Source: an uncultured bacterium
GTDB taxonomy: Bacteria; Cyanobacteriota; Vampirovibrionia; Gastranaerophilales; Gastranaerophilaceae
DNA: 6,032 nt
Assembly (NCBI GenBank): GCA_900550295.1
Contig: URRM01000091.1
Span: 1-6,032, forward strand
Direction: 5' to 3'
The notes under the pieces were generated by a model, which saw only the letters and a list, made by a program, of their open reading frames with translations, was not told where the DNA came from and ran no database searches. The position numbers and the translations under genes were made by a program. Below, in pieces: positions 1-6,032 of the stretch (its first letter is position 1; the number at the start of each line of letters is the position of its first letter).

Positions 1-58
1 ATTTCCGATAAGTGTGATATAAGAAATTCTTTGCTTTTTGCATTTCGGAAAGTGTAAT
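1..58. repeat. imperfect direct repeat, two copies
   Basis: The 18 bases at 1-18 and the 17 bases at 42-58 align with two substitutions and one single-base gap; the shared core is AAGTGT flanked by ATTTC and AT. The copies start 41 nt apart. Within them, TTTCCGA (2-8) is also the exact inverse of TCGGAAA (45-51). The single-base gap puts the two copies in different frames of the possible gene here, so any repeat is at the DNA level. It could be chance in AT-rich sequence. Confidence 0.35.
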
Positions 59-62
59 GCAC
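1..62 (-). CDS. possible 5' end of an unidentified gene (partial, runs off the window)
   Basis: Downstream of the SulP stop on the minus strand, a GTG at 62-60 opens a frame that stays free of stops to the window edge. It gives about 20 residues beginning MHYTFRNAKSK. An AAAAGG Shine-Dalgarno-like sequence (minus strand, 74-69) sits 6 nt before the GTG, and the gap after the SulP stop is only 16 nt. That spacing would suit a second gene in the same transcript. I do not recognise the peptide. A competing frame from an ATG at 43-41 (MQKAKNFLYH) is also open but lacks a ribosome binding site. Twenty codons in AT-rich DNA can stay open by chance, so the call is weak. Confidence 0.3.
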   Translation of the reverse strand, partial: MHYTFRNAKSKEFLISHLSE

Positions 63-78
63 TCGGCGCCTTTTATAA

Positions 79-1683
79 TTATTTGATAGAACAAATTCTT
101 TTTTCGTTATGATATTTAGTAGCTTTTTCGATTGCTCTATCCATAGAAAGTGCTATATCATGTCTGGTTATGCTTTGAGATAACCCACTGAATAACTGTT
201 CTCTAGCTATTTTTGCATTGTTAAAGACAACAACAACGTGAATGTTATCTTCTTTCAGTCTTGAAATTATTGTTTCAAGGGCGAAAGTTGCAGAAATATC
301 CATAGATTTAATCTTTTGACAATCTACAATGATGGTTTCTTTCTTTAATAGGGCTTCACTTCTAGCCAAAACTGTAGAAGCAGAACCGAAGAAGAACATT
401 CCGTCAATGTGTAAAATACCTAAATATAGCTTGCAATCGCCTTCTAAATCTGGAATTTCATGGTCGTATGTGTTAACTTTTAAATCTTGAGAAGCTCTTG
501 CTGCAAATAATACTGCTGAAAGTACAATACCTACTCCAACGGCAAAGATTAAATCGTCAATAACTGTTAATACGAATACAGTTGCCATTACTAAAATATC
601 TGCTTTTGAGGAGTGAATAATTACCTTTAAATATTTGTAATCGATAATCTCTACTCCGACTTTAATAAGTATTGCTGCTAGTACTGCAAGTGGAATTTGC
701 GAAGCAAATGGAGCCAAGAATAGTACTACACAAATTAAAAATATAGAATGAACTACACCTGATAATCTGCTTGTTGCTCCACTATTTATATTTATTAAAG
801 TCCTCATTGTGGCTCCGGCGCCGGCTAAGCCTCCAAACATACCTGCTAAAGCATTACCGATACCTTGTCCAACAAGCTCTTTGTTAGAGTTGTGTTTCGT
901 GTTTGTGATTGAATCAACAACTAAACAAGTTAATAAGGAATCTATAGAACCCAATATAGCAAGTGTTATTGCGAGTGGTAAAATTGTTTGAAAATCATGG
1001 AATGAGATTAATCCAAGTTCAAAATGAGGCAATCCCAAAGGTATTTCGCCAATAGTTTTTACATCAAAATGAAATGCAATAGATGTAACTGTTCCTATAA
1101 CTAGTGCTAAAAGCGAAGCAGGGCAATATTTTGCAATTTCCTTTGGTGTTAAGAATATCACAACTAAAGCGATTACGCTCAAAATTATCGCCGGATAGCT
1201 TATTTCAGGTAAATGCTTAAATACTTGAAAGATTTGTTCAATAGGTGTACCGCTTGCTTCCAATCCAAGGAACGGTGCCAATTGAAGTAAAATTATAATT
1301 ATTCCGATGCCGCACATAAAGCCTGATACGACAGGATATGGGACAAAGTGAATTAATTTTGCAACACCGGTAAATGAAAGACAGATTTGAACTAAACCTG
1401 CTAAAAAGATTGCCATAAAAATAATTTTAGGATTGTCCGGATAAGTTAAAACTAAGGAAGCTATAACTACGGTCATTGGTCCTGTAGGGCCTGAGATTTG
1501 AGTAGCTGTTCCGCCGAAGATTGATGCAAATAGTCCGACTATGATTGCACCCCAAAGTCCTGCTGCGGCTCCGAGTCCACTGGCTACCCCAAAGGCTAAG
1601 GCTAAAGGTAATGCGATTACACCGGCTGTAATGCCACCGAAAAGATTACCTTTTAAATTTGTAAACATCGTTGTCTTAGTCAT
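79..1683 (-). CDS. SulP-family anion transporter with STAS domain, probable BicA-like bicarbonate transporter
   Basis: This 534-residue inner-membrane protein has the SulP layout: about 390 residues of hydrophobic segments, then a cytoplasmic STAS domain at roughly 415-525. Family signatures visible are SGPTGPMT (64-71) in the early helices, and D248-x3-T252 followed by KHNSNKELVGQGIGN (263-277) and GAGATMRT (288-295). From memory, BicA of cyanobacteria binds sodium and bicarbonate with an Asp-x3-Thr pair and a Gly-Ala-Thr about 42 residues later. The same spacing occurs here (D248/T252, then G290-A291-T292). The STAS domain carries MDISATFALE (461-470), matching the loop that is phosphorylated in anti-sigma antagonists. 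The start at 1683 is supported by AGAGG 6 nt upstream. It is divergent from a beta-carbonic anhydrase, which favours bicarbonate over sulfate as substrate, by inference. Sulfate or another anion remains possible. Confidence 0.9.
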   Translation of the reverse strand: MTKTTMFTNLKGNLFGGITAGVIALPLALAFGVASGLGAAAGLWGAIIVGLFASIFGGTATQISGPTGPMTVVIASLVLTYPDNPKIIFMAIFLAGLVQICLSFTGVAKLIHFVPYPVVSGFMCGIGIIIILLQLAPFLGLEASGTPIEQIFQVFKHLPEISYPAIILSVIALVVIFLTPKEIAKYCPASLLALVIGTVTSIAFHFDVKTIGEIPLGLPHFELGLISFHDFQTILPLAITLAILGSIDSLLTCLVVDSITNTKHNSNKELVGQGIGNALAGMFGGLAGAGATMRTLININSGATSRLSGVVHSIFLICVVLFLAPFASQIPLAVLAAILIKVGVEIIDYKYLKVIIHSSKADILVMATVFVLTVIDDLIFAVGVGIVLSAVLFAARASQDLKVNTYDHEIPDLEGDCKLYLGILHIDGMFFFGSASTVLARSEALLKKETIIVDCQKIKSMDISATFALETIISRLKEDNIHVVVVFNNAKIAREQLFSGLSQSITRHDIALSMDRAIEKATKYHNEKRICSIK

Positions 1684-1759
1684 TGTAACCTCTTTCTTAA
1701 AATGATAAAATTGTGTTTAACAATTATAATATATATTAGTAAGAAAGGATATAATATTT
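1684..1759. promoter_or_regulatory. divergent control region between SulP transporter and carbonic anhydrase genes
   Basis: All signals for both divergent genes must lie in or near these 76 nt. For the plus strand, a perfect TATAAT at 1725-1730 would place transcription start near 1737, just before the ribosome binding site AAAGGA (1744-1749; 10 nt from the ATG, slightly long). Its -35 box is poor (around 1702-1707), as expected of a promoter needing an activator. For the minus strand the ribosome binding site AGAGG is clear, but no convincing -35/-10 pair is visible; TTGTTA (1723-1718) is the best -35 candidate. A second TATAAT (1750-1755) is too close to the start codon to serve the carbonic anhydrase gene. 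Confidence 0.5.
1710..1724. promoter_or_regulatory. candidate operator: 15-bp inverted repeat ATTGT-N5-ACAAT
   Basis: ATTGT and ACAAT form a perfect 5-bp dyad around a 5-nt centre, roughly the middle of the divergent intergenic region. It directly abuts the TATAAT box at 1725-1730. A protein bound here would cover the -35/-10 spacer of the carbonic anhydrase promoter and lie upstream of the transporter gene. It also fits the loose T-N11-A rule of LysR-type regulators, the class that controls several bacterial CO2-responsive genes. The dyad is seen directly; the regulator is inference, and short AT-rich dyads arise often by chance. Confidence 0.35.
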
Positions 1760-2338
1760 ATGAACGATATTCAAAAACAAGAAATTCAACGATTGATGAA
1801 TGGCAATGAGCGCTTTGTAAAAGGAGAATGCTCTTGTCATACTCGTAATCTTGAAACGTTGAAGCAATTTATGACATATCAAGAGCCTAAAACTATTATT
1901 TTAAGCTGTTCTGACTCTCGTGTGATTCCTGAAGTTATTTTTGACTGTGGTATTGGCGAACTTTTTGTAGTTAGAACTGCTGGTGCAACTATTGGTTTGA
2001 CTTTTGATATCTTAGAAAGTATTGAATTTGGTGTTTCTAAGTTAAAAGCGCCTCTTTTAATCCTTTTGGGACATGACGATTGTGGTGTTACAAAGTATGC
2101 AAAAGATTATTATGCTGAAAGTAAAGAGTCTTATACCTCAATAATGAGTAATTTATGTCCGATTATAGAAGAACAAGGTCATTTACATTATGATGAAATT
2201 ACTAAAAAACATACACAAACTTTGATTAAGTTGTTAAAAGAACGTTCTGCTATAATTAGCGAGGCGGTTTCTAGTGGTCAATTAGAAATTATCGGTGCAC
2301 ATTTCCATTTTGATACAGGAAAAATTAATTTACTCTAA
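1760..2338 (+). CDS. beta-class carbonic anhydrase
   Basis: It interconverts CO2 and bicarbonate in the cytoplasm. The zinc site is complete: C50 and the D52/R54 pair in CSDSR (50-54), then H105 and C108 in GHDDCG (104-109). The segment GIGELFVVRTAG (64-75) and the ending GAHFHFDTGKINLL are typical of the family. At 192 residues it is a compact but full-length member. The usual AGN after the VR motif is AGA here, and VRTAG followed by SIEFGV (87-92) resembles the sub-group that includes SulP-linked enzymes. The ATG at 1760 is the first Met of the frame and is preceded by AAAGGA. With the divergent BicA-like transporter it likely handles imported bicarbonate or retains CO2 for carboxylation reactions. 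No terminator is visible before typA, so read-through is possible. Confidence 0.95.
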   Translation: MNDIQKQEIQRLMNGNERFVKGECSCHTRNLETLKQFMTYQEPKTIILSCSDSRVIPEVIFDCGIGELFVVRTAGATIGLTFDILESIEFGVSKLKAPLLILLGHDDCGVTKYAKDYYAESKESYTSIMSNLCPIIEEQGHLHYDEITKKHTQTLIKLLKERSAIISEAVSSGQLEIIGAHFHFDTGKINLL

Positions 2339-2357
2339 ATTTTTTCTGTGATATAAA
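2329..2357 (+). promoter_or_regulatory. candidate typA promoter with extended -10
   Basis: TTTACT (2329-2334) is separated by exactly 17 nt from TATAAA (2352-2357), which is preceded by TGA (2349-2351) to give an extended TGn -10. The -35 box overlaps the last codons and stop of the carbonic anhydrase gene. Transcription would begin near 2364, leaving a leader of about 33 nt before the typA ATG. The match is good for a housekeeping promoter but was made by eye in AT-rich DNA. Confidence 0.45.
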
Positions 2358-2396
2358 TAAAATGTACACAGACGAAATAATGGAAGAATTGGAATT

Positions 2397-4190
2397 ATGG
2401 ACATAGAAAAATTACGCAATATCGCAATTATTGCACACGTTGACCACGGTAAAACTTCAATGGTAGATTGTATGTTGAAACAAAGTGGTGTATTTAGAGA
2501 AAACCAAGAAGTTCAAGCTTGCGTTTTGGATTCAAACGATTTGGAAAGAGAACGTGGTATTACAATTCTTTCTAAAAATATTTCAGTAGATTATAAAGGT
2601 TACCATATTAACGTTGTTGATACCCCAGGTCACGCCGACTTTGGTGGTGAGGTAGAACGTGTATTAGGTATGGTTGACGGTGCATTACTTATTGTAGATG
2701 CTGCTGAAGGTCCTATGCCTCAAACAAGATTTGTATTATCAAAAGCCTTAGAATTAGGTTTAAAAATTATCGTTGTTATCAACAAGATTGATAAACCGGC
2801 TGCAGAACCTAATTTAGCACTTGATAAAGTATTTGATTTATTCACAGAATTGACTGATAACGAAGAATTAATAGATTTCCCAATCATCTATGCAAGTTCA
2901 TTGCAAGGTTTTGCTAAAAAAGAATTGGAAGACGAAAGTGATAACATTGCGCCATTAATGGATTGCATTATTGAAAACATCAAGCATCCGGAAGGTGATG
3001 CTGATGCAAACCTTCAATTCCACGTAACTACATTGGATTACAATGATTACGTAGGTCGTATCGCAATCGGTAGAATTAAAAACGGTCATTTAAAATCTCA
3101 AGAAACTTTATCATTAATCAAAGCTGACGGTTCTATTCAAAAATGCAAAATTACAAAATTATTTGGTTTTCATGATTTAGGTCGTGTAGAAATCGAAGAA
3201 GCTTCAGCGGGTGATATCGTTGGCATTGCAGGTTTCCCTGATGTTCAAATTGGTGAAACAATTTCTTCATTAGACAAACCTGTTGCATTACCACTTATCC
3301 ACATTGACGAACCTACATTACAAATGAACTTCTCAGTAAATGACAGTCCATACGCTGGTCAAGAAGGTAAATTCGTTACTTCTCGTCAATTGAGAAAAAG
3401 ATTATATGACGAATTAGAAAAAAATGTTAGTATGAGAGTTGAAGATACTGAAAATACTGATAAATGGGTTGTTTCAGGACGTGGTGAATTACATTTAAGT
3501 ATCCTAATTGAAACAATGCGTCGTGAAGGTTACGAATTCCAAGTATCTAAACCGGAAGTTATTTACAAGACAATTGATGGTGTTCAAATGGAACCTTATG
3601 AAAACTTATTCCTTGATGTTCCTGATGAATGCACAGGTACTTGTATCGAACGTTTAGCAGGCAGAAAAGCTCAAATGCTTGATATGCAATCAACAGGCGT
3701 TCGTTCAAAATTAGAATTTGTTATTCCTGCAAGAGGTTTAATCGGTTTCAAGGGTGAATTCATTAGATTGACTCGTGGTGAAGGTATTATGTATCACACA
3801 TTCAACAAGTACGATACTTTAGCAGGTGATATTCCAAAACAAAGAATGGGTTCTCTTGTCGCTTGGGAACAAGGTGAAGCTGTTCCTTACGCTTTAGACC
3901 AATTCGCAGACAGAGGTACATTCTTTATCACACCTAAAACAAAAGTTTATAAAGGTATGATTGTTGGTGAAGGTAACAGAGCTCAAGACGTTGCAGTAAA
4001 CGTATGTAAGACTAAAAAATTGACAAACATGCGTACTTCAACAGCTGATGCTATGGTTGTTTTAAAAGCTCCTAAACTTTTATCTTTGGAAGAAGCTCTT
4101 GATTATATTGCAGATGATGAATTGGCAGAAATTACACCGGAAAGCATCAGATTAAGAAAAGCTGATTTGACAAGAACAAGATTTAACTAG
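2397..4190 (+). CDS. typA: translational GTPase TypA/BipA
   Basis: This is a ribosome-binding GTPase of the EF-G/LepA superfamily, involved in ribosome assembly and stress or cold adaptation. At 597 residues it is the normal length for the family. The G motifs are all present: AHVDHGKT (13-20), RGITI (53-57), DTPGH (75-79), NKID (129-132) and a G5-like ASSLQG (166-171). The beta-barrel domain II follows at about 205-295, then domains III and V. The TypA-specific C-terminal region contains LTNMRTSTAD, near residues 541-550. The chosen ATG gives the canonical start MDIEKLRNIAIIAHVDHGKT; a strong Shine-Dalgarno is lacking, only GGAAG (2382-2386) and GGA (2391-2393). It probably has its own promoter at the end of the carbonic anhydrase gene. 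By eye it uses more C-ended Asn, Tyr and His codons than the two genes after it, in line with higher expression. Confidence 0.97.
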   Translation: MDIEKLRNIAIIAHVDHGKTSMVDCMLKQSGVFRENQEVQACVLDSNDLERERGITILSKNISVDYKGYHINVVDTPGHADFGGEVERVLGMVDGALLIVDAAEGPMPQTRFVLSKALELGLKIIVVINKIDKPAAEPNLALDKVFDLFTELTDNEELIDFPIIYASSLQGFAKKELEDESDNIAPLMDCIIENIKHPEGDADANLQFHVTTLDYNDYVGRIAIGRIKNGHLKSQETLSLIKADGSIQKCKITKLFGFHDLGRVEIEEASAGDIVGIAGFPDVQIGETISSLDKPVALPLIHIDEPTLQMNFSVNDSPYAGQEGKFVTSRQLRKRLYDELEKNVSMRVEDTENTDKWVVSGRGELHLSILIETMRREGYEFQVSKPEVIYKTIDGVQMEPYENLFLDVPDECTGTCIERLAGRKAQMLDMQSTGVRSKLEFVIPARGLIGFKGEFIRLTRGEGIMYHTFNKYDTLAGDIPKQRMGSLVAWEQGEAVPYALDQFADRGTFFITPKTKVYKGMIVGEGNRAQDVAVNVCKTKKLTNMRTSTADAMVVLKAPKLLSLEEALDYIADDELAEITPESIRLRKADLTRTRFN

Positions 4191-4200
4191 GACTCCAATT

Positions 4201-5148
4201 ATGGCTAAGACAGTAAGAGTTTGTCATTTTAGTAAGTTAAAAATTAAACAAAATGGTAATATTTACCCTTGTTGTGTAGCTCCTGCAAGTACAAAAATTG
4301 GCAATGTCTTTGATGAAAATGTTATTGAAGAAATTGAAAATGCGGATGTTATTTGTGAATGTCCGATGTATAAATCTGTTAAAAAAGAAAAAGGTCAAAA
4401 ACCTGAATTAAACTATATTCACTATGAAACTTCAAATGTTTGTCAGGCATCTTGTGTTTGTTGTCCGCAGAATAAAGCTCCAATGGAGAATGAATCTGCG
4501 CTTTTACAACGAATTAATATGTTGATAGAACATTATCAACCAAAGAATGTAACTGCTATCGGCGGTGAAATTTTAGTTCAAAACGAAGCTTTTGAAATGC
4601 TTTTTGATTTGCATAAAAAATATCCAAATATGAAAATTCACACAATAACAAATTTGTGTGTGTGTGAAGAAAGAATTAAAAAAGCAGAAGAAATTTTTGA
4701 TGAAATGACCGTTTCAATGTTAGGTTTTACACCGCTTACATACAAAAATGAAATGGGATTAGACCTTGAAAAGGTAATGAAGAATTTTATGTACCTTTAT
4801 GAAAACAAAAAAGTTGAACTAAGACCAAAATATTTAGCAATGCCGACAAATTTGTTTGAAATTGTACCATTTTTCAAATGGGCATTGAGTTTAGACTTAA
4901 ATAAAATTTATTTACACAATATTCATGAATTTGCAAAAGTTGCTAATTTAGATGATAAATATTGGGTAAAGACTTTTGCCAAATTAGAAAAAGAAATGAA
5001 GGAACTTTTTGAAGAAAATAAAGAAAAAATTATTGCAAAAAGCTCTCATTACATTTCAATTCATCCTATTTTGTCAGAAAAATTGCATATAAATCAAGAA
5101 TATATTAATGAAAACGGTTTTGATAAAACGGTATTTATTACAAGGTAA
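4201..5148 (+). CDS. radical SAM protein with N-terminal SPASM-like cysteine motif, function unknown
   Basis: The CX3CX2C signature at C81, C85 and C88 would bind the [4Fe-4S] cluster that cleaves S-adenosylmethionine. GGE (121-123) matches the SAM-binding loop. Before this core, residues 8-54 hold C8-x10-G19-x4-C24, C25 and C52-x-C54, followed in part by IGNVFDE. That is the CX(9-15)GX4C pattern of SPASM/twitch auxiliary cluster domains, which usually follow the radical SAM core. The C-terminal 100 residues have few cysteines and are rich in Lys and Glu. A further C153-V-C155 stands after TN, where many relatives have TNG. The ATG lies 10 nt after the typA stop; its Shine-Dalgarno AGGA (4189-4192) overlaps that stop, which suggests coupled translation. 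SPASM enzymes modify peptides, proteins or sugars, but the substrate cannot be read here. Confidence 0.88.
   Translation: MAKTVRVCHFSKLKIKQNGNIYPCCVAPASTKIGNVFDENVIEEIENADVICECPMYKSVKKEKGQKPELNYIHYETSNVCQASCVCCPQNKAPMENESALLQRINMLIEHYQPKNVTAIGGEILVQNEAFEMLFDLHKKYPNMKIHTITNLCVCEERIKKAEEIFDEMTVSMLGFTPLTYKNEMGLDLEKVMKNFMYLYENKKVELRPKYLAMPTNLFEIVPFFKWALSLDLNKIYLHNIHEFAKVANLDDKYWVKTFAKLEKEMKELFEENKEKIIAKSSHYISIHPILSEKLHINQEYINENGFDKTVFITR
4655..4666 (+). repeat. (TG)6 dinucleotide repeat inside the radical SAM gene
   Basis: Six consecutive TG units span codons 152-156 and encode the end of Leu152 through C153-V-C155. Gain or loss of one unit would shift the frame about halfway through the protein. 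Six units is at the lower edge of what is known to slip, so phase variation is only a possibility. Confidence 0.6.
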
Positions 5149-5150
5149 AT

Positions 5151-6005
5151 ATGATTAGAACAATAATTGCGCTATTTTTAAGAATAGTTTCAAACCCTTT
5201 AGCAAATGTATATCAAAAAAAAATTTGTGAAACAAATTCTTCTTTAATTTGCAATTTTTATACATATTTTATACTGGGAATTTTGTGTGTACCTTTTGCA
5301 TTGAAGGTTGACTGGGTTGGTTTACCAAAAGAATTTTGGTTTTTTGCAATTACCGCAGGACTATTGTGTTCAGTGGGTAATGCGTGCCTTGTAAAAGCAC
5401 TTCAAATAGGTGAACTTTCAGTTTTAGGACCAATTAATTCTTATAAATCAGTTGTCGGAATGATTATAGCAATATTCATCTTACACGAAATACCAACTTT
5501 GTTTGGTGTTTTGGGTGTTGTTTTAATCATTTGGGGTAGTTGGTTTGTATTCGACACTCAAGCGGAGGGTTTTTCTTTTGCGCTATTTAAAAGAAAAGAT
5601 ATTTTGCTAAGATTTACAGCCCTTGTTTTAATGGGGATTGAGGCTGTTTTGTTGAAGAAAGTTATTTTACTTTCTTCTCCTGTAATTTCGTTTATGCTTT
5701 GGTGTTGGGCGGGTGCGTTTTTTGCTTTAATGTTGATTTTTATATTCAGAAAACCTCTAACAAAAATAAAAAAAGGAGATATTTCAAAATTTGCAATAGT
5801 TTGCTCAATGTTAGGTATAATGCAACTTACGACAAACTATGTTTTTGAAAATATGCAAGTTGGTTATGCTCTTGCCCTATTTCAATTATCAACCTTGGTT
5901 AATTTATTCTTTGGTTGGAGATTTTTCCACGAAACCGATATGAAAAAGAAAATTATAGGCACATTAATAATGGTTGTCGGTTCGGTGTTGATTATTTTGA
6001 CTTAG
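5151..6005 (+). CDS. EamA/DMT-family membrane transporter
   Basis: A 284-residue hydrophobic protein with about ten predicted helices in two homologous halves, as in EamA (drug/metabolite) transporters. Approximate helices are 3-20, 33-50, 62-82, 93-111, 116-134, 152-171, 177-198, 212-230, 237-256 and 267-283. Each half ends in the same way, with a His-Glu after a long helix (H112-E113 and H260-E261) and then a final helix. ALQIGELSVLGP (83-94) is the typical pore-helix region of the first repeat. Members export amino acids, nucleosides, sugars or other metabolites across the inner membrane; the substrate is not evident. The ATG is 2 nt after the radical SAM stop, and the Shine-Dalgarno AAGG (5142-5145) lies within the last codons of that gene, so the two are almost certainly co-translated. 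A link between the radical SAM product and this exporter is inference. Confidence 0.92.
   Translation: MIRTIIALFLRIVSNPLANVYQKKICETNSSLICNFYTYFILGILCVPFALKVDWVGLPKEFWFFAITAGLLCSVGNACLVKALQIGELSVLGPINSYKSVVGMIIAIFILHEIPTLFGVLGVVLIIWGSWFVFDTQAEGFSFALFKRKDILLRFTALVLMGIEAVLLKKVILLSSPVISFMLWCWAGAFFALMLIFIFRKPLTKIKKGDISKFAIVCSMLGIMQLTTNYVFENMQVGYALALFQLSTLVNLFFGWRFFHETDMKKKIIGTLIMVVGSVLIILT
5215..5223 (+). repeat. A9 homopolymer near the start of the EamA gene
   Basis: Nine consecutive adenines cover codons 22-25 (Gln-Lys-Lys-Ile) of the transporter. Tracts of this length are prone to replication or transcription slippage, and a one-base change would destroy the protein after about 25 residues. 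AT-rich genomes carry such runs by chance, so this may have no function. Confidence 0.6.
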
Positions 6006-6013
6006 AATTATTT

Positions 6014-6032
6014 AAAGAGGCGAGGTTGCTTT
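6014..6032 (+). terminator. possible weak hairpin or start of a terminator at the window edge
   Basis: After the EamA stop, AAAGAGGC (6014-6021) can pair with GTTGCTTT (6025-6032) around a GAG loop. The stem has one mismatch and two G-T pairs. The sequence ends in T residues at the window limit, so the hairpin may belong to a longer terminator stem that continues beyond it. AAAGAGG could equally be the ribosome binding site of a following gene. Confidence 0.2.

Noticed and set aside
51..70. AGTGT-AAT-GCACT mini-hairpin and GGCGCC before a T-rich stretch as a terminator
   Set aside because: The stem is five pairs including a G-T pair, and GGCGCC has no loop; the T-run follows on the plus strand, which carries no gene ending here.
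809..991. 60-codon open frame on the plus strand inside the SulP gene
   Set aside because: It lies antisense to a strongly conserved part of the transporter, has no ribosome binding site, and its Pro/Ala-rich product resembles no protein; it is a shadow of the real gene.
2362..2406. 14-codon frame upstream of typA as a peptide gene or RiPP precursor
   Set aside because: It has no ribosome binding site, has no Cys or Gly core typical of a modified peptide, overlaps the typA start, and is probably not included in the main typA transcript.
5771..5795. Strong internal Shine-Dalgarno-like AAAAGGAG within the EamA gene
   Set aside because: No ATG or GTG lies at a suitable distance; the bases simply encode Lys-Lys-Gly-Asp in a loop between helices of the transporter.

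Overview
The window is about 6 kb of AT-rich bacterial DNA, densely packed and read with the standard code. It holds five complete protein genes and possibly the first codons of a sixth. I see no RNA gene, insertion sequence, CRISPR array or phage gene. The organism cannot be fixed from sequence reading alone. The low GC content, the cyanobacterial BicA-like bicarbonate transporter and an anaerobe-style radical SAM enzyme would fit a gut Vampirovibrionia/Melainabacteria (Gastranaerophilales) lineage, but low-GC Firmicutes or another anaerobe cannot be excluded.

Left part (1-2338): a BicA-like SulP anion transporter with a C-terminal STAS domain lies on the minus strand. A compact beta-class carbonic anhydrase lies divergently on the plus strand. 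The two share a 76-nt control region with a clean inverted repeat next to a TATAAT box. Together they look like a bicarbonate uptake and CO2/HCO3- interconversion module. The physical link between SulP transporters and carbonic anhydrases is known from other bacteria. A possible GTG-started partial gene follows the transporter at the left edge, where an imperfect DNA repeat is also visible.

Right part (2339-6005): three genes run in one direction almost without gaps. They are the ribosome-associated GTPase TypA/BipA, a radical SAM protein with a SPASM-like cysteine motif placed at its N-terminus, and a ten-helix EamA/DMT-type exporter. A plausible extended -10 promoter for typA overlaps the end of the carbonic anhydrase gene. 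The radical SAM gene starts 10 nt after typA, and the EamA gene starts 2 nt after the radical SAM stop. Each Shine-Dalgarno sequence overlaps or abuts the upstream stop codon, so the three are probably translated in a coupled way.

Nothing here is obviously a new defence or mobile system. The parts most worth attention are the uncharacterised radical SAM/EamA pair, with its permuted cluster architecture and slippage-prone repeats, and the candidate operator between the bicarbonate genes.
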